Part shown: in pieces, positions 16,501 to 27,121 of the stretch
How the letters are laid out: every line of letters starts with the position of its first letter
Numbering within the stretch: the stretch's first letter is position 1
Source of the DNA: Pseudaquabacterium pictum
Lineage (GTDB): Bacteria; Pseudomonadota; Gammaproteobacteria; Burkholderiales; Burkholderiaceae_C
DNA: 64,000 nucleotides
NCBI RefSeq assembly: GCF_005403045.1
Contig: NZ_BJCL01000001.1
Coordinates: 62,001-126,000, forward strand
Direction of reading: 5' to 3'
Notes under the pieces: model-generated
Seen by the model: the letters and a program-made list of their open reading frames with translations, nothing else
Databases searched by the model: none
What the model was told of the DNA's origin: nothing
Position numbers and translations under genes: made by a program

Positions 16501-18342
16501 GTCCGCCGCCACCATCGGGTGCCCAGGGTACGCGCTGCCTTGGGGCCAGCGTCCCATCATCTTGCCCAGGACAAGCTGGCGGTCCAGCTTGTTGGCCTCG
16601 GCCGCGCTGTCGACGGCCTGGCGGTAGGTGGCCGTGTCCAGGCCCAGCTTGCGCACCACCAGGTAGCTGCCGTCACGCAGCCATGCCCGGGCCGGATCGC
16701 GGTTCTCGGGCAGGTCGGCGGCATGGTCGGCAGCGTTGTCGTGGCCCACCAGCACCTCGCCCGGCGCAACCTGGTTCGGGAAGATGGTGCCGGCCGATGC
16801 CCGGTCATAGACGGGCTGCGACTGCCCGTCGGCGAAGCCGAAGTGGTCGAGCCGCCGGCCCTGATCATCCACCCGCGACATCCACTGCACCGACAGCAGG
16901 CGCACGCCGTCCAGCCCTGCCAGCAGGTGGCGGGCGGCGTCGGCCAGCGCCCTGGTGGGCGTGGTCGTGTCGGCCACCGCGGTGTCGGACGGATCCTGCG
17001 CCGCGATCCAGCGCCATTGCAGCAGCACATGCACCAGTTCGGTCGGCACGACCGGGGTGGTGGGCGTGGCCTTCCAGGCCGGATCGAGCCCGGCTTCCCC
17101 GTTCAGCGGCGGCAGCGTCCAGCGGCGCGGGTGGTTGTGGCGCAGATCGCCCAGCAAGCCGCAGCGGTTGGCCATGCCCTGGCGGAACTCATGCGGCAGC
17201 CCCGCCAGGCTGCGCTCGTCGAGACCGCAGGCCCGCAGGCCTTCGGCGGTGAAGGCGATGTTCAGCACCACGCTGTGGAGCGCGGGGACCTGGTCGCCGC
17301 TGCCCAGCAGGGGCAGGGCCTTCTCGATCAGGGCGGCGCCGCCGGCGGGCAGGTCCAGTGCCACCAGGCAGAGCAGGCCGTGGCTGACGTTCGGAAACGG
17401 CGCCAGCACGCCGCCCTGCACATTGGCCAGCGGCAGCACCGGGGCGTCGGCCAGTGGCGGCGGCACCCGCAGGGCCGGGCGCGGGTTGGTCTGGCGGAAC
17501 CAGGCCAGCTGATCGCGGAAGCGGGTGGCGGCCTTGTCGGTGGCCTCGGCAAAGGCGTCGATGTGCTGCAGCCGCGCAAACTCCGGCAGCAGCTCATGCG
17601 CGGCATCGAGCAGCACCTGTCCGTCGGCCGTACCGGGTGGGTACAGGTCGGCCAGGCGGTACAGGCCCGCCAGGCTCTGCAGGCCCTGGCGGATTGCCGC
17701 GCGGGGGCCGGACAGCGTGTCCTCCGGCGGACCTTCACCTCCGGGCTCGGTCGTCGTCAGCACCAGATCCCAGGCGATCTGCTCGGCCTCCGGAACGGCC
17801 AGCCGGGCCAGCGCCAGGTCGTCCGGGCTGCGCCGCTGCAGGCGCTCATGCACGGCCAAGTACTGGCCGTCCTGGTAGGTCTGGCCGGGCAGGGCGTAGA
17901 AGAACGGCGTGTCCACGCGGACGGACTCGAGCCAGTCGCGCCAGACCGAATGGCTGCTGCGCCAGCCCAGGGGATAGTTCTGCGTGTTGCAGAAGATCAG
18001 GTCCAGCAGCCGCGACGCCTTCTGCCAGATCACCCGCACGTACGCCTCGAACGGGCCGTCGAAGTTGACCGACAGCATCACCTCGCCCTGCGGCTCGAGC
18101 ACCGCCACCCGCACCGAATGGATGGCGCCGACCCGCTCGACCGCGTCGGACATCGCCCGGAACAGCTGGTACTCGTGCGAACCGCGGCGCCCCGCATGCA
18201 GCAGGCGCAGCAGGGCCTGCGTGCGGCTGCGGTAGGTCACCGATTCCAGCGACGGCACCATGCCCTGGCGCAGCGGCGCGCGGACCACCAGTTCCGTCCC
18301 GCCGGCCAGGCTGGGGTTCTCGGTCTTGAGTTGCTTGCGCAC
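13585..18342 (-). CDS. multidomain DyP-type peroxidase / cytochrome P450-like / SGNH hydrolase fusion
   Basis: One uninterrupted 1585-residue frame with no signal peptide. Residues 1-290: unassigned alpha/beta region. Residues about 295-805: DyP-type heme peroxidase, with VQGGVL near 308, distal Asp505 in GFADG, proximal heme ligand His637 in CPFAAHIR and distal Arg670 in VRTGLPFG. Residues about 810-1250: P450-like domain with heme-thiolate Cys1226 in THACPGYLAAMG. Its K-helix reads RTAR (1165-1168) instead of ExxR, and the oxygen-activating acid is Pro1104. Residues about 1315-1575: SGNH/GDSL hydrolase with Ser1326 in WGDSW, Asn1409 in GGGND, and Asp1553/His1556 in DELHP. The GTG start follows a GGAGG site at 7 bases. 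A LuxR gene lies 46 bases upstream in the same direction. Substrate unknown; a two-heme oxidation plus ester or acyl hydrolysis is inferred. Confidence 0.85.
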   Translation of the reverse strand: MRKQLKTENPSLAGGTELVVRAPLRQGMVPSLESVTYRSRTQALLRLLHAGRRGSHEYQLFRAMSDAVERVGAIHSVRVAVLEPQGEVMLSVNFDGPFEAYVRVIWQKASRLLDLIFCNTQNYPLGWRSSHSVWRDWLESVRVDTPFFYALPGQTYQDGQYLAVHERLQRRSPDDLALARLAVPEAEQIAWDLVLTTTEPGGEGPPEDTLSGPRAAIRQGLQSLAGLYRLADLYPPGTADGQVLLDAAHELLPEFARLQHIDAFAEATDKAATRFRDQLAWFRQTNPRPALRVPPPLADAPVLPLANVQGGVLAPFPNVSHGLLCLVALDLPAGGAALIEKALPLLGSGDQVPALHSVVLNIAFTAEGLRACGLDERSLAGLPHEFRQGMANRCGLLGDLRHNHPRRWTLPPLNGEAGLDPAWKATPTTPVVPTELVHVLLQWRWIAAQDPSDTAVADTTTPTRALADAARHLLAGLDGVRLLSVQWMSRVDDQGRRLDHFGFADGQSQPVYDRASAGTIFPNQVAPGEVLVGHDNAADHAADLPENRDPARAWLRDGSYLVVRKLGLDTATYRQAVDSAAEANKLDRQLVLGKMMGRWPQGSAYPGHPMVAADPATPNDFDYADDALGQGCPFAAHIRLANPRRSVSTEADDAGSLTETPGGRPPRMVRTGLPFGPKAPDWPSPGSGGPLDDGQDRGLVFMAYNASIAEQFEVVQRWLSGGNSTGIASAHADPFTAVPRQGHARMFRFEHQGKVVRMPLDGSAAVDAPVRSITRLQWGLYLFAPARSGLQWLAQQARQASPTAPPVPWDAADGARTIRQLLQLEQDAGAERAALAWKAALEDPEAVADWRSASVWAAIRQFHGGALRTPYGVLVASETLVNEVLRNAHGHVTVDGYQQRLRDSIGEIYLGLDDGSAYQQQSAACNRAIMALDFDHGFTPAFEAARDALAAFVQDAQDRAADDRSSRWDLALDARELIDAVLAALCENWFGLSELGGHFVRGGSSWPADGADCGMTPRYPGHFTAASRATFQPAPGDLARRLSRNHGQAVRRAMQAFLAANMATTAPVTRAVLDDVITRAGPGGQPDLDLAGRTIAGALMGFLPTTSGSLRRILAEWLQDGTLAALRASHPAAAGWNVPADARQRMHARLRETMQARPVPELIWRTARRAHVLQDGSEPACSVEAGDTVVLALVSATQQALARGGGDVMPIFGGRRDMPTSPTHACPGYLAAMGVIVGVLAAVAARQDTLRSGAASGVLYFDGPMPAAAPGDPAAAGGTSRSTTVQTETLKTFSAALKLPLTGTADPVAALFAPGTKGRLLGWGDSWINNPLAQGRNLHDALEAMGYDTSGMGTPFSFGTLLSSMAKENPKAPFPGPIWRHIRQALLAASDPVQPRPLPLAVIVSGGGNDVHREDGNGRIPLFEMLNPKAVGTPFFNGQKDQFIQGRLAGDLRAALGLLVGATKGAIPVLVTGYDHPIPDGRPALSIKKAPLQPPISARGYSVAEGRQIMEALITELNGQIATVVGEFSQSNVHAANLTGTLTSPDHTLDWGDELHPTVAGFAALAAKLVTFIPPPPAPTPAPTS

Positions 18343-18349
18343 GGTCTGT

Positions 18350-18354
18350 CCTCC
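18350..18354 (-). promoter_or_regulatory. ribosome binding site deciding the GTG start of the fusion protein
   Basis: GGAGG lies 7 bases before the GTG at 18342. It supports this start for the 1585-residue protein even though the codon is not ATG. Confidence 0.7.
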
Positions 18355-18388
18355 CTGGAAGCGGGGTTGTGTCCACCCCTGGGCGCGC

Positions 18389-19459
18389 TCAGTGCGCCAT
18401 TTGTCCTGCGGCCGCCGCCAGCACCTTGCCGATGGCGCTGCGCTCGTGTACTTCCAGGCGTTCGAACACGCGCTTGGCGTGGTAGCTGGCGGTGTTCACG
18501 GTGATGCCCAGTTCGCCGGCGATTTCCTGGTTGCTCAGGCCCCGGGCCAGCAGCAGGGCCACCTCGCGCTGCTGCGGCGACAGGCCCAGCGCCGCGGCGC
18601 CCTGGGCCAGCCGCAACGGCTGTGCCGCCAGGCGGGACAACAGCAGCGCCACTGCGGTGCTGCTGCCGTCGCCCGATGTCAGCGCATGGCGGCGAAACGC
18701 GAACTGGCCCCAGGCCGTGCGCACCATGTGCACCGCGTTGGGCGCGCTGACCACCGCCGCCAGCACCGCCGCCACAAAGCGCGGAAGGGTTTCGTGCTCG
18801 GTGCGGGCCAGGGCGGGGTTGATGGCATTGCCGTGGGCCAGCCGCACCAGGCGCGGCCAGTGGGCGTCGGCGTACAGCACGCGGCCGGTGCCTTCCTCCA
18901 GCAGGGCCAGGCCTTCCTCCACCACCTGGTCCTGCAGCCCGCGCAACGCGGGCGGTGACGGCTCGGCCACGGCCATGCCCAGGTAGTGCAGCACACCGGC
19001 CAGCGCCTGTTCGTCGTGCTCGTCGAACGGCGTGCTGCCAGCGCCGCGGTACAGGCTCAGCTGCCCGAGCGCCCGGCCTTCATGGCGCACGATGGCATAC
19101 AGGAAATGCTCGACATCCAGCGCCGCCAGCACGTCGCGGTAGTAGGCGGTCTCGCGTTCCTCCGGCGTGACCGAGCGGCGGCTCAGCGGGTTGGCGGCCG
19201 CGCAGCGGGCCAGGTACTGGCGGCGGAACTGCGCGCTGTCATGCTGGGCGTGGTAGCCGGCCATGCGCTCGGGCTCGAGCATACGCTCGGCATACATGTT
19301 CGTGATGTTGCCGCGGTCGTCGCAGAAGAAGAAGCCGGCGTGGGATGCCGGCACGACCTGGCGCAGCACAGGCAGCAGCGACGGCAGCAGCACCGGCCCG
19401 GGCATTTCCAGGCGGCACAGCTGCCGCAGCGTGACGCGGGCGGATCCGGCGGCGCTCAT
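18389..19459 (-). CDS. LuxR-type transcriptional regulator
   Basis: A 356-residue regulator. Residues 1-270 resemble a GAF/autoinducer-type sensory region with no recognised ligand motif. The C-terminal 60 residues (LSPQQREVALLLARGLSNQE, then TASYHAKRVFERLEV) are a LuxR/GerE helix-turn-helix. The ATG at 19459 overlaps by four bases (ATGA) the stop of a 17-codon reading frame with a strong ribosome site. The gene lies 46 bases before the peroxidase/P450/SGNH gene in the same direction, so it is its most likely regulator and probably shares its transcript. Confidence 0.82.
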   Translation of the reverse strand: MSAAGSARVTLRQLCRLEMPGPVLLPSLLPVLRQVVPASHAGFFFCDDRGNITNMYAERMLEPERMAGYHAQHDSAQFRRQYLARCAAANPLSRRSVTPEERETAYYRDVLAALDVEHFLYAIVRHEGRALGQLSLYRGAGSTPFDEHDEQALAGVLHYLGMAVAEPSPPALRGLQDQVVEEGLALLEEGTGRVLYADAHWPRLVRLAHGNAINPALARTEHETLPRFVAAVLAAVVSAPNAVHMVRTAWGQFAFRRHALTSGDGSSTAVALLLSRLAAQPLRLAQGAAALGLSPQQREVALLLARGLSNQEIAGELGITVNTASYHAKRVFERLEVHERSAIGKVLAAAAGQMAH

Positions 19460-19509
19460 GCGGGCACCGGCAGCATGCTGGTTGGCATGGGCTGGACGAT
19501 CTGGAACAT
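19456..19509 (-). CDS. possible 17-residue leader peptide coupled to the LuxR gene
   Basis: The frame MFQIVQPMPTSMLPVPA starts at 19509 behind AGGAG at a spacing of 7 bases, a better ribosome site than the LuxR gene itself has. Its stop overlaps the LuxR start (ATGA). It could be a translational leader or a small signalling or substrate peptide. A peptide of this size can also be chance, so the call rests on the ribosome site and the overlap. Confidence 0.4.
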   Translation of the reverse strand: MFQIVQPMPTSMLPVPA

Positions 19510-19623
19510 CGGGAGGCTCCTGGACTGCTGGTGCCGACGTGCGGCCTGCGCCAAGTGTCGACTGGCCGGCCACCCTCGAGCAAGGGGCGCCGGCAGAGCG
19601 TAGTCGCTGCGCTGCAGTGGCAT

Positions 19624-19643
19624 TCCCACCTGTGCATGTGGGA
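19624..19643. promoter_or_regulatory. inverted repeat upstream of the leader peptide/LuxR operon
   Basis: TCCCAC and GTGGGA form a 6-bp inverted repeat around an 8-base centre, about 115 bp upstream of the leader peptide and just after the MFS stop codon. It could be a regulator site for the LuxR operon or a weak terminator for the MFS operon. The rest of the 156-bp gap shows nothing clear. Confidence 0.3.
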
Positions 19644-19665
19644 TCACCAGCAAGGCGGTCGGTCT

Positions 19666-21093
19666 TCAAGGCACCTCTGGCGGCGCCCCGGGTGCCACCC
19701 GGTGCCCCGACATCTCCGCCCCCGCATCCGCCGCCAGTTGCCGGTACCACCAGATCGAGGCCAGCGACAGCAGGCCCACCGCGGCAAACGCACGGTTGAA
19801 ATCCACCGCCACCAGCGCCTGCCGGCCATCGACCAGGCGCGAGGCGTCCAGCAGCATCGCGGCCACCGCCACGCCGGCGGCCAGGCTCAGTTGCTGGGCC
19901 ACGGCCACCAGGGCGGTGGCACGGCTCATGCGCGCCTGCGCCACATCGGCATACCCCAGGGTGTTGAGGCTGGTGAACTGCAGCGAGCGGAAGAACCCGC
20001 CGACCAGCAGCACCGCCATGATCACCGGCCCCGGCGTGGCGGCGGTGAACAGCGCCAGCGCAGCCATCATCGCGCTGCTGATCCAGGCGTTGGCCAGCAG
20101 CACCCGCCGGAAGCCCCAGCGCCGCAGGATGGGCGCGGCGGTCAGCTTCATCGTCACCGCGCCCACCGCGGCGCTGAAGGTCAGCAGGCCGGATTCGAAG
20201 GCGCTCATGCCGAAACCCAGCTGCAGCATCAGCGGCAGCAGAAAGGGCAGGGCGCCCACCGCCAGGCGGAACAGGTTGCCGCCCATGATCGAGATGCGCA
20301 GGCTGGCGCTGTGCAGCAGGGTCAGGTCGAGGATGGGGTGCGGCGTGCGGCGCGCGTGTTGCACATAGGCCCACAGCAGCGCGGCGCCGGCGGCCATCAT
20401 CGTCAGCGCCGGGCCAGGGTGGGCGGACCGGCTGCCCAGCAGCGTGAAGCCGAAGATCGCCAGCGACAGGCCGCTGCCGGTGAGCGCGAAGCCGCGCCAA
20501 TCCAGTGGCGGCGCGTCGGCCGCGCGCACCTGTGGCACGAACCACAGCGCCAGCGCCAGGCCCAGCAGGCCCACCGGCACGTTCAGCCAGAAGATGCCGC
20601 GCCAGTGGTGGTAGGTGGTGATGAAGCCACCCACCGGCGGCCCCAGGATGGGTGCGAACAGCGTGGGAATGCCCAGCCAGGCCATGGCCGACACCATCTC
20701 GGCCTTGGGGATGGCGCGCAGCAGGATCAGCCGGCCCACCGGCAGCATCATCGCCCCGCCCAGGCCCTGGCAGAACCGGCCCACCACCAGGCTGGACAAG
20801 TTCCAGGCCAGCGCGCAGCCGATGGACGACAGCGTGAACACGCCAATGGCGGCGGCGAACACCGTCTTGGCGCCGAAGCGGTCGGCGCACCAGCCGCTGA
20901 TCGGAATGAAGATCGCCAGCGCCACGAAGTAGGCGGTGAAGGCCAGCTTCAGCGTCAGCGGATCCACCTGCAGGTCGGCCGCGATGGGCGCCAGCGAGGT
21001 CGCGATCACCGTGCTGGTCAGGCTCTCCATGAACAGCGCCGCCGCCACCACCAGGGTGAGCGTCCTGGTGGTGGGGGCGCCAGCGGCTGTCAT
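19666..21093 (-). CDS. MFS exporter, DHA2 (EmrB/QacA) type
   Basis: A 475-residue membrane protein with about 14 predicted transmembrane helices. It has the motif A-like DRFGAK after helix 2 and the antiporter segment GPPVGGFITTYHHWRGIFWLNVP, typical of proton-driven drug exporters of the DHA2 family. It ends the FadH/hydrolase operon, one base after the hydrolase stop. It probably exports an organic compound or intermediate of that pathway; the substrate is unknown. Confidence 0.85.
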   Translation of the reverse strand: MTAAGAPTTRTLTLVVAAALFMESLTSTVIATSLAPIAADLQVDPLTLKLAFTAYFVALAIFIPISGWCADRFGAKTVFAAAIGVFTLSSIGCALAWNLSSLVVGRFCQGLGGAMMLPVGRLILLRAIPKAEMVSAMAWLGIPTLFAPILGPPVGGFITTYHHWRGIFWLNVPVGLLGLALALWFVPQVRAADAPPLDWRGFALTGSGLSLAIFGFTLLGSRSAHPGPALTMMAAGAALLWAYVQHARRTPHPILDLTLLHSASLRISIMGGNLFRLAVGALPFLLPLMLQLGFGMSAFESGLLTFSAAVGAVTMKLTAAPILRRWGFRRVLLANAWISSAMMAALALFTAATPGPVIMAVLLVGGFFRSLQFTSLNTLGYADVAQARMSRATALVAVAQQLSLAAGVAVAAMLLDASRLVDGRQALVAVDFNRAFAAVGLLSLASIWWYRQLAADAGAEMSGHRVAPGAPPEVP

Positions 21094-21094
21094 G

Positions 21095-21984
21095 TCAGGG
21101 CGATGGGAAGGCGGCCAGTTCGGCCTCGATCAGCGTGGCCATGCCGGCCGGGTCTTCCATCGGCAGGAAGTGGGTGCGGTCGGGGCGGAACAGGTCGCGT
21201 CCCTGCGGGAATTCTGCCGCCAGCCCGGGCCAGGTGGGCGAGCCCAGCGGATCCCAGGGTTGGATGGCCGGGTCCATCGTGCGGGCACGCACCACCAGCA
21301 CCGGGATGTCCAGCGCCCGCACCAGGTCGTAGGTGCCGGGGAAGTTGCGCGCCAGCGGGTAGACCTGGCCCTCGTGCTGCGGTGCGCAGCACAGCTGGAA
21401 GCCGCTGCCGCTGTCGGCAGGGCGCAGGCCGTGCTGGCAGTAGTCCATCAATGCAGCGCGGTCGAACACCGCATAGGGCGGCCGGTCGGCGAAGCGGTCG
21501 AACATCGCCTGCGGCGAATCGAACTGGTTCTTGCGCTGGGCGGCGGGATGCAGCTGGCCCAGCGGCACCGGCGGTTGCTGGTAGGCCTCCGGGGCGGACA
21601 TCACCGGATCGACCAGGATCAGCCGGCGGAAGGCACCCGGCCGCTGCGAGGCCGCCTGCACCAGCGCATGCGCGCCCATGCTGTGGCCCACGCCCAGCGC
21701 ACCCTGCAGGCCCAGTGCGTCGATCTGGGCAACCTGGTCGTGGCCGAAATGGCGCCAGTTGTCGAACGGCACCGCATCGCTGCGGCCATGGCAGCGCTGC
21801 TCGATGGCGATGACATGGCGCTGCTCAGGCAGGCGGCGCACCGCCTGGTCCCACACCCGGCCGTGGAAGCCGGTGGCATGCACCAGCCACAACGTCGGGC
21901 CGTGGCCACGGCGGTCGGCCTGCCATTCAAAGTGGGCCAGGCGGATGCCGGGGGCGTCGGTGAAGTGCAGGGTGGGCTGGTCCA

Positions 21985-21985
<1 letters not shown>
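21095..21985 (-). CDS. alpha/beta hydrolase
   Basis: A 296-residue alpha/beta hydrolase. The oxyanion region is VHATGFHGRVW, the nucleophile Ser lies in GVGHSMGAHA, and a catalytic His is in PDRTHFLPMED near the C-terminus. It has no signal peptide. Its ATG overlaps the stop of the dienoyl-CoA reductase gene by one base, which suggests coupled translation. Substrate may be an ester or CoA ester. Confidence 0.83.
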
Positions 21986-24725
<2,740 letters not shown>

Positions 24726-24844
24726 CCGACGCGGGGCGCCGCCGCGGCATTGACGGCCGCAGGCCGTGGTGCTGAACTGCGGCTGCGGTCCGGGGATGTC
24801 GTCGCCATGGTGCGGATGCACGGCCGGGCCGCCGGGAGGCGGCC

Positions 24845-26155
24845 ATGCGCGTGAAGATCTTCGTCAGCCACAGCAGCAAGTACCGCGACCTGGCCGCCAG
24901 CCTGAAACTGGCACTGGAAGCGCTGGAATCCGACCAGGCGCTGGAGATCCGCGTCAGCGAACAGATGGCCGGGGCCACCGACTGGCGCCAGTGGATCGAC
25001 CACAACGTGCGCACGGCCGACATCTTCCTGCTGCTCTATCCGCATGCCGGCATGGAGATGGGTTGGTGCAACTACGAGCTGGGCCGCTTCTACGAGCAGG
25101 ACAGCCGGCGGCCGGTGGTCTGCATCAAGAACACCGACATCCCCCAGCCGCCGCCGGCCTTCCAGCCGTACCAGGCCTACGACGCCGACACCGACGGGCT
25201 GATGAAGTTCCTGCGCGAGCTGTTTGCCACCGGTGCGCTCACCGGCGGCCGGGTGCTGAATGCGGGCGTGGACAAGGTCACGTCCAAGTTCCAGGCGCGC
25301 GCCGGCGAGGTGGCGGCCGAGCTGGCCAAGCAGTTTGCCGACGCCCGGGTGCGTGAGCACCTCTACGAGCGCCGTCTGGTGGTCAGCGTGGTGCACGACG
25401 ACCAGGGTCGCCTGGATGCCGACGCCTCGACCATCCATGGCAATGCCGAAGGCCTGCACCTGCTGGGGCTGAGCGCCGCGGTGCCGACGCGCTGGTCGGC
25501 ACTGCAGGCCCGGCTGGGCGAGCACGGCGCCTGGCTGCTGGACCTGGCGCAGGCCGCGGTCAGCGTGCCCACCGGTGCGCTGCCGCCGGCGCTGAGCCCG
25601 TTCCGCACGCCCGATGGCATCTACATCCCGCTGGTGATCAAGGCCGAGAGCGCCGATGGCCAGGTGCGGCAGCTGGTGCTGATCTTCGTGCCGGCCCATG
25701 CCGAGCGCCTGGTGCCGATGCTGGGCTGGAGCTTCCCGCGCGGCATGCCCGACCCGGTGAAGTACCTGCTGCACCTGGTGCGCATGATGTTCCGCGCCCG
25801 CTGGGACATCCTGGAGCCGCGCTACCAGGAGGCCCGCTACAAGGCGCCGGCGCCGGCCCGCTGCCTGGAGCTGGCGCGCCTGGTGGTGGCCGACTACGAC
25901 CAGATGCAGCGGCAGTCGGAGGCCGATGGCCAGTCCGGGCTGGATCGTTTCTTTGCCACCTTCCACAAGGACCTGCGCGGCGAGGTGACAGCCTGCGCCG
26001 ACGACTGGATGCGCGGCACCGCCAAGCTCCGCGATGCCACCGCCTTGCAGGCCGATGAGCTGGCCATGTTGCTGAAAGACCTGCTGGACAACAACAGCCA
26101 CTGGCTGGGCCTGGCCAGCAGGCAGTTCATGCACGCGGTGCAGGATCTCGGCTGA
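24845..26155 (+). CDS. TIR-domain protein with unassigned C-terminal region
   Basis: A 436-residue soluble protein. Residues 1-125 form a TIR domain: first strand KIFVSHSS, then RDLAASLKLALE, ADIFLLLYP, and WCNYELGRF with Glu78 at the position of the NADase catalytic Glu. Residues about 170-436 contain strands (RLVVSVVHDD, IYIPLVIKAE) and helices but no domain I recognise. Bacterial TIR proteins often cleave NAD or make signalling nucleotides in defence, but no partner gene (STAND, SIR2, Thoeris effector) is adjacent. The start has a GGGAGG ribosome site. It abuts the convergent EamA gene. Confidence 0.8.
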   Translation: MRVKIFVSHSSKYRDLAASLKLALEALESDQALEIRVSEQMAGATDWRQWIDHNVRTADIFLLLYPHAGMEMGWCNYELGRFYEQDSRRPVVCIKNTDIPQPPPAFQPYQAYDADTDGLMKFLRELFATGALTGGRVLNAGVDKVTSKFQARAGEVAAELAKQFADARVREHLYERRLVVSVVHDDQGRLDADASTIHGNAEGLHLLGLSAAVPTRWSALQARLGEHGAWLLDLAQAAVSVPTGALPPALSPFRTPDGIYIPLVIKAESADGQVRQLVLIFVPAHAERLVPMLGWSFPRGMPDPVKYLLHLVRMMFRARWDILEPRYQEARYKAPAPARCLELARLVVADYDQMQRQSEADGQSGLDRFFATFHKDLRGEVTACADDWMRGTAKLRDATALQADELAMLLKDLLDNNSHWLGLASRQFMHAVQDLG

Positions 26156-27121
26156 TCAATCGAGCCCGGCCGCGGCATCCTGCGCCGCACTGCGGCGGCC
26201 GGCCACCGCATATTGCGCCCAGGCCACGCCGGCCAGGGTGAGCAGGGCGCCGCCGATCTTCAGGCCGGTGAAGCGCTCGCCGGTGGCCCACCAGGCCACC
26301 ACGCCGGCCACCAGCGGCATCAGGTACTGCAGCGGCGCGGTGCGTGCCACGCCGCGGGTCTCGTTGACCCAGCCCCACACCAGCCAGCCCAGGAAGGCCG
26401 ACACCAGGCTGGCCCACAGCAGCAGGCCCCAGTGGTACGCGCCCATCTGCGCCCAGGGTGCGTCCAGCGCCGCCGGGAGGCCGCCCAGCACGATCAGCGG
26501 GCTGCCGGCCAGCAGGCAGTGGGCCATCACCGCCTTGCCGCCGTGGCGCTGGATCAGCGGCTTGCTCATCACCGTGTAGTAGCTGAAGAAGGACGCGGCC
26601 AGCAGCATCATCAGGTCGCCACCGGTGGCGGCGAAGTTGCCGCCCAGCAGCTTGTCCGACAGGAAGATCAGCACCCCCGCGCAGGCCAGCGCCACGCCGG
26701 CCACCTGGCCGCGGCTGAGCGCCTCGATGCCGGCCCAGTGCAGGATCAGCAGGGTGAACACCGGCGAGCAGGCCATGATCAGCGCGCTGGAGAAGGCCGT
26801 GCTCCAGTGGATGCCGAAGGTGACCATGCTGACATGCAGGGTGTGGCCGAGGATGCCCAGCCAGGCCAGCTGCACCAGGTCACGCCGCGGCAGGCGTGGC
26901 CAGCGCCAGCCGTTGGCATGCAGCAGCAGCAGCGCGCCGGCCAGCGGCATCAGCAGGTAGCGGGCGAACAGGAAGGCGCCAGGCGGCAGCAGGCCGAACA
27001 GCGCCTTCTGCACCGCGAAGTTGGCGCCCCACACGGCCACCACGGCCAGGCCGGCCAGCAGCGCCAGCTGTTGGTGGCTGGGTTGGTGGCTGGTCGCCGG
27101 GTGATCGGTTGGCGTGCTCAA
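26156..27121 (-). CDS. EamA family (DMT) transporter
   Basis: A 321-residue protein with about ten transmembrane helices in two EamA repeats (first begins VVAVWGANFAVQKALF). These carry small metabolites across the inner membrane, usually outward. I place the start at the TTG at 27121, whose TTGA overlaps the stop of the dehydrogenase upstream. No ATG exists before the first helix, and an upstream extension to 27232 would be non-conserved and overlap the neighbour. Confidence 0.8.
   Translation of the reverse strand: MSTPTDHPATSHQPSHQQLALLAGLAVVAVWGANFAVQKALFGLLPPGAFLFARYLLMPLAGALLLLHANGWRWPRLPRRDLVQLAWLGILGHTLHVSMVTFGIHWSTAFSSALIMACSPVFTLLILHWAGIEALSRGQVAGVALACAGVLIFLSDKLLGGNFAATGGDLMMLLAASFFSYYTVMSKPLIQRHGGKAVMAHCLLAGSPLIVLGGLPAALDAPWAQMGAYHWGLLLWASLVSAFLGWLVWGWVNETRGVARTAPLQYLMPLVAGVVAWWATGERFTGLKIGGALLTLAGVAWAQYAVAGRRSAAQDAAAGLD

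Noticed and set aside
13579-18504. 1641-codon open frame on the plus strand
   Set aside because: It is antisense to the fusion gene, has the Arg/Gly/His composition of high-GC shadow frames, and the minus strand carries recognisable active sites throughout.
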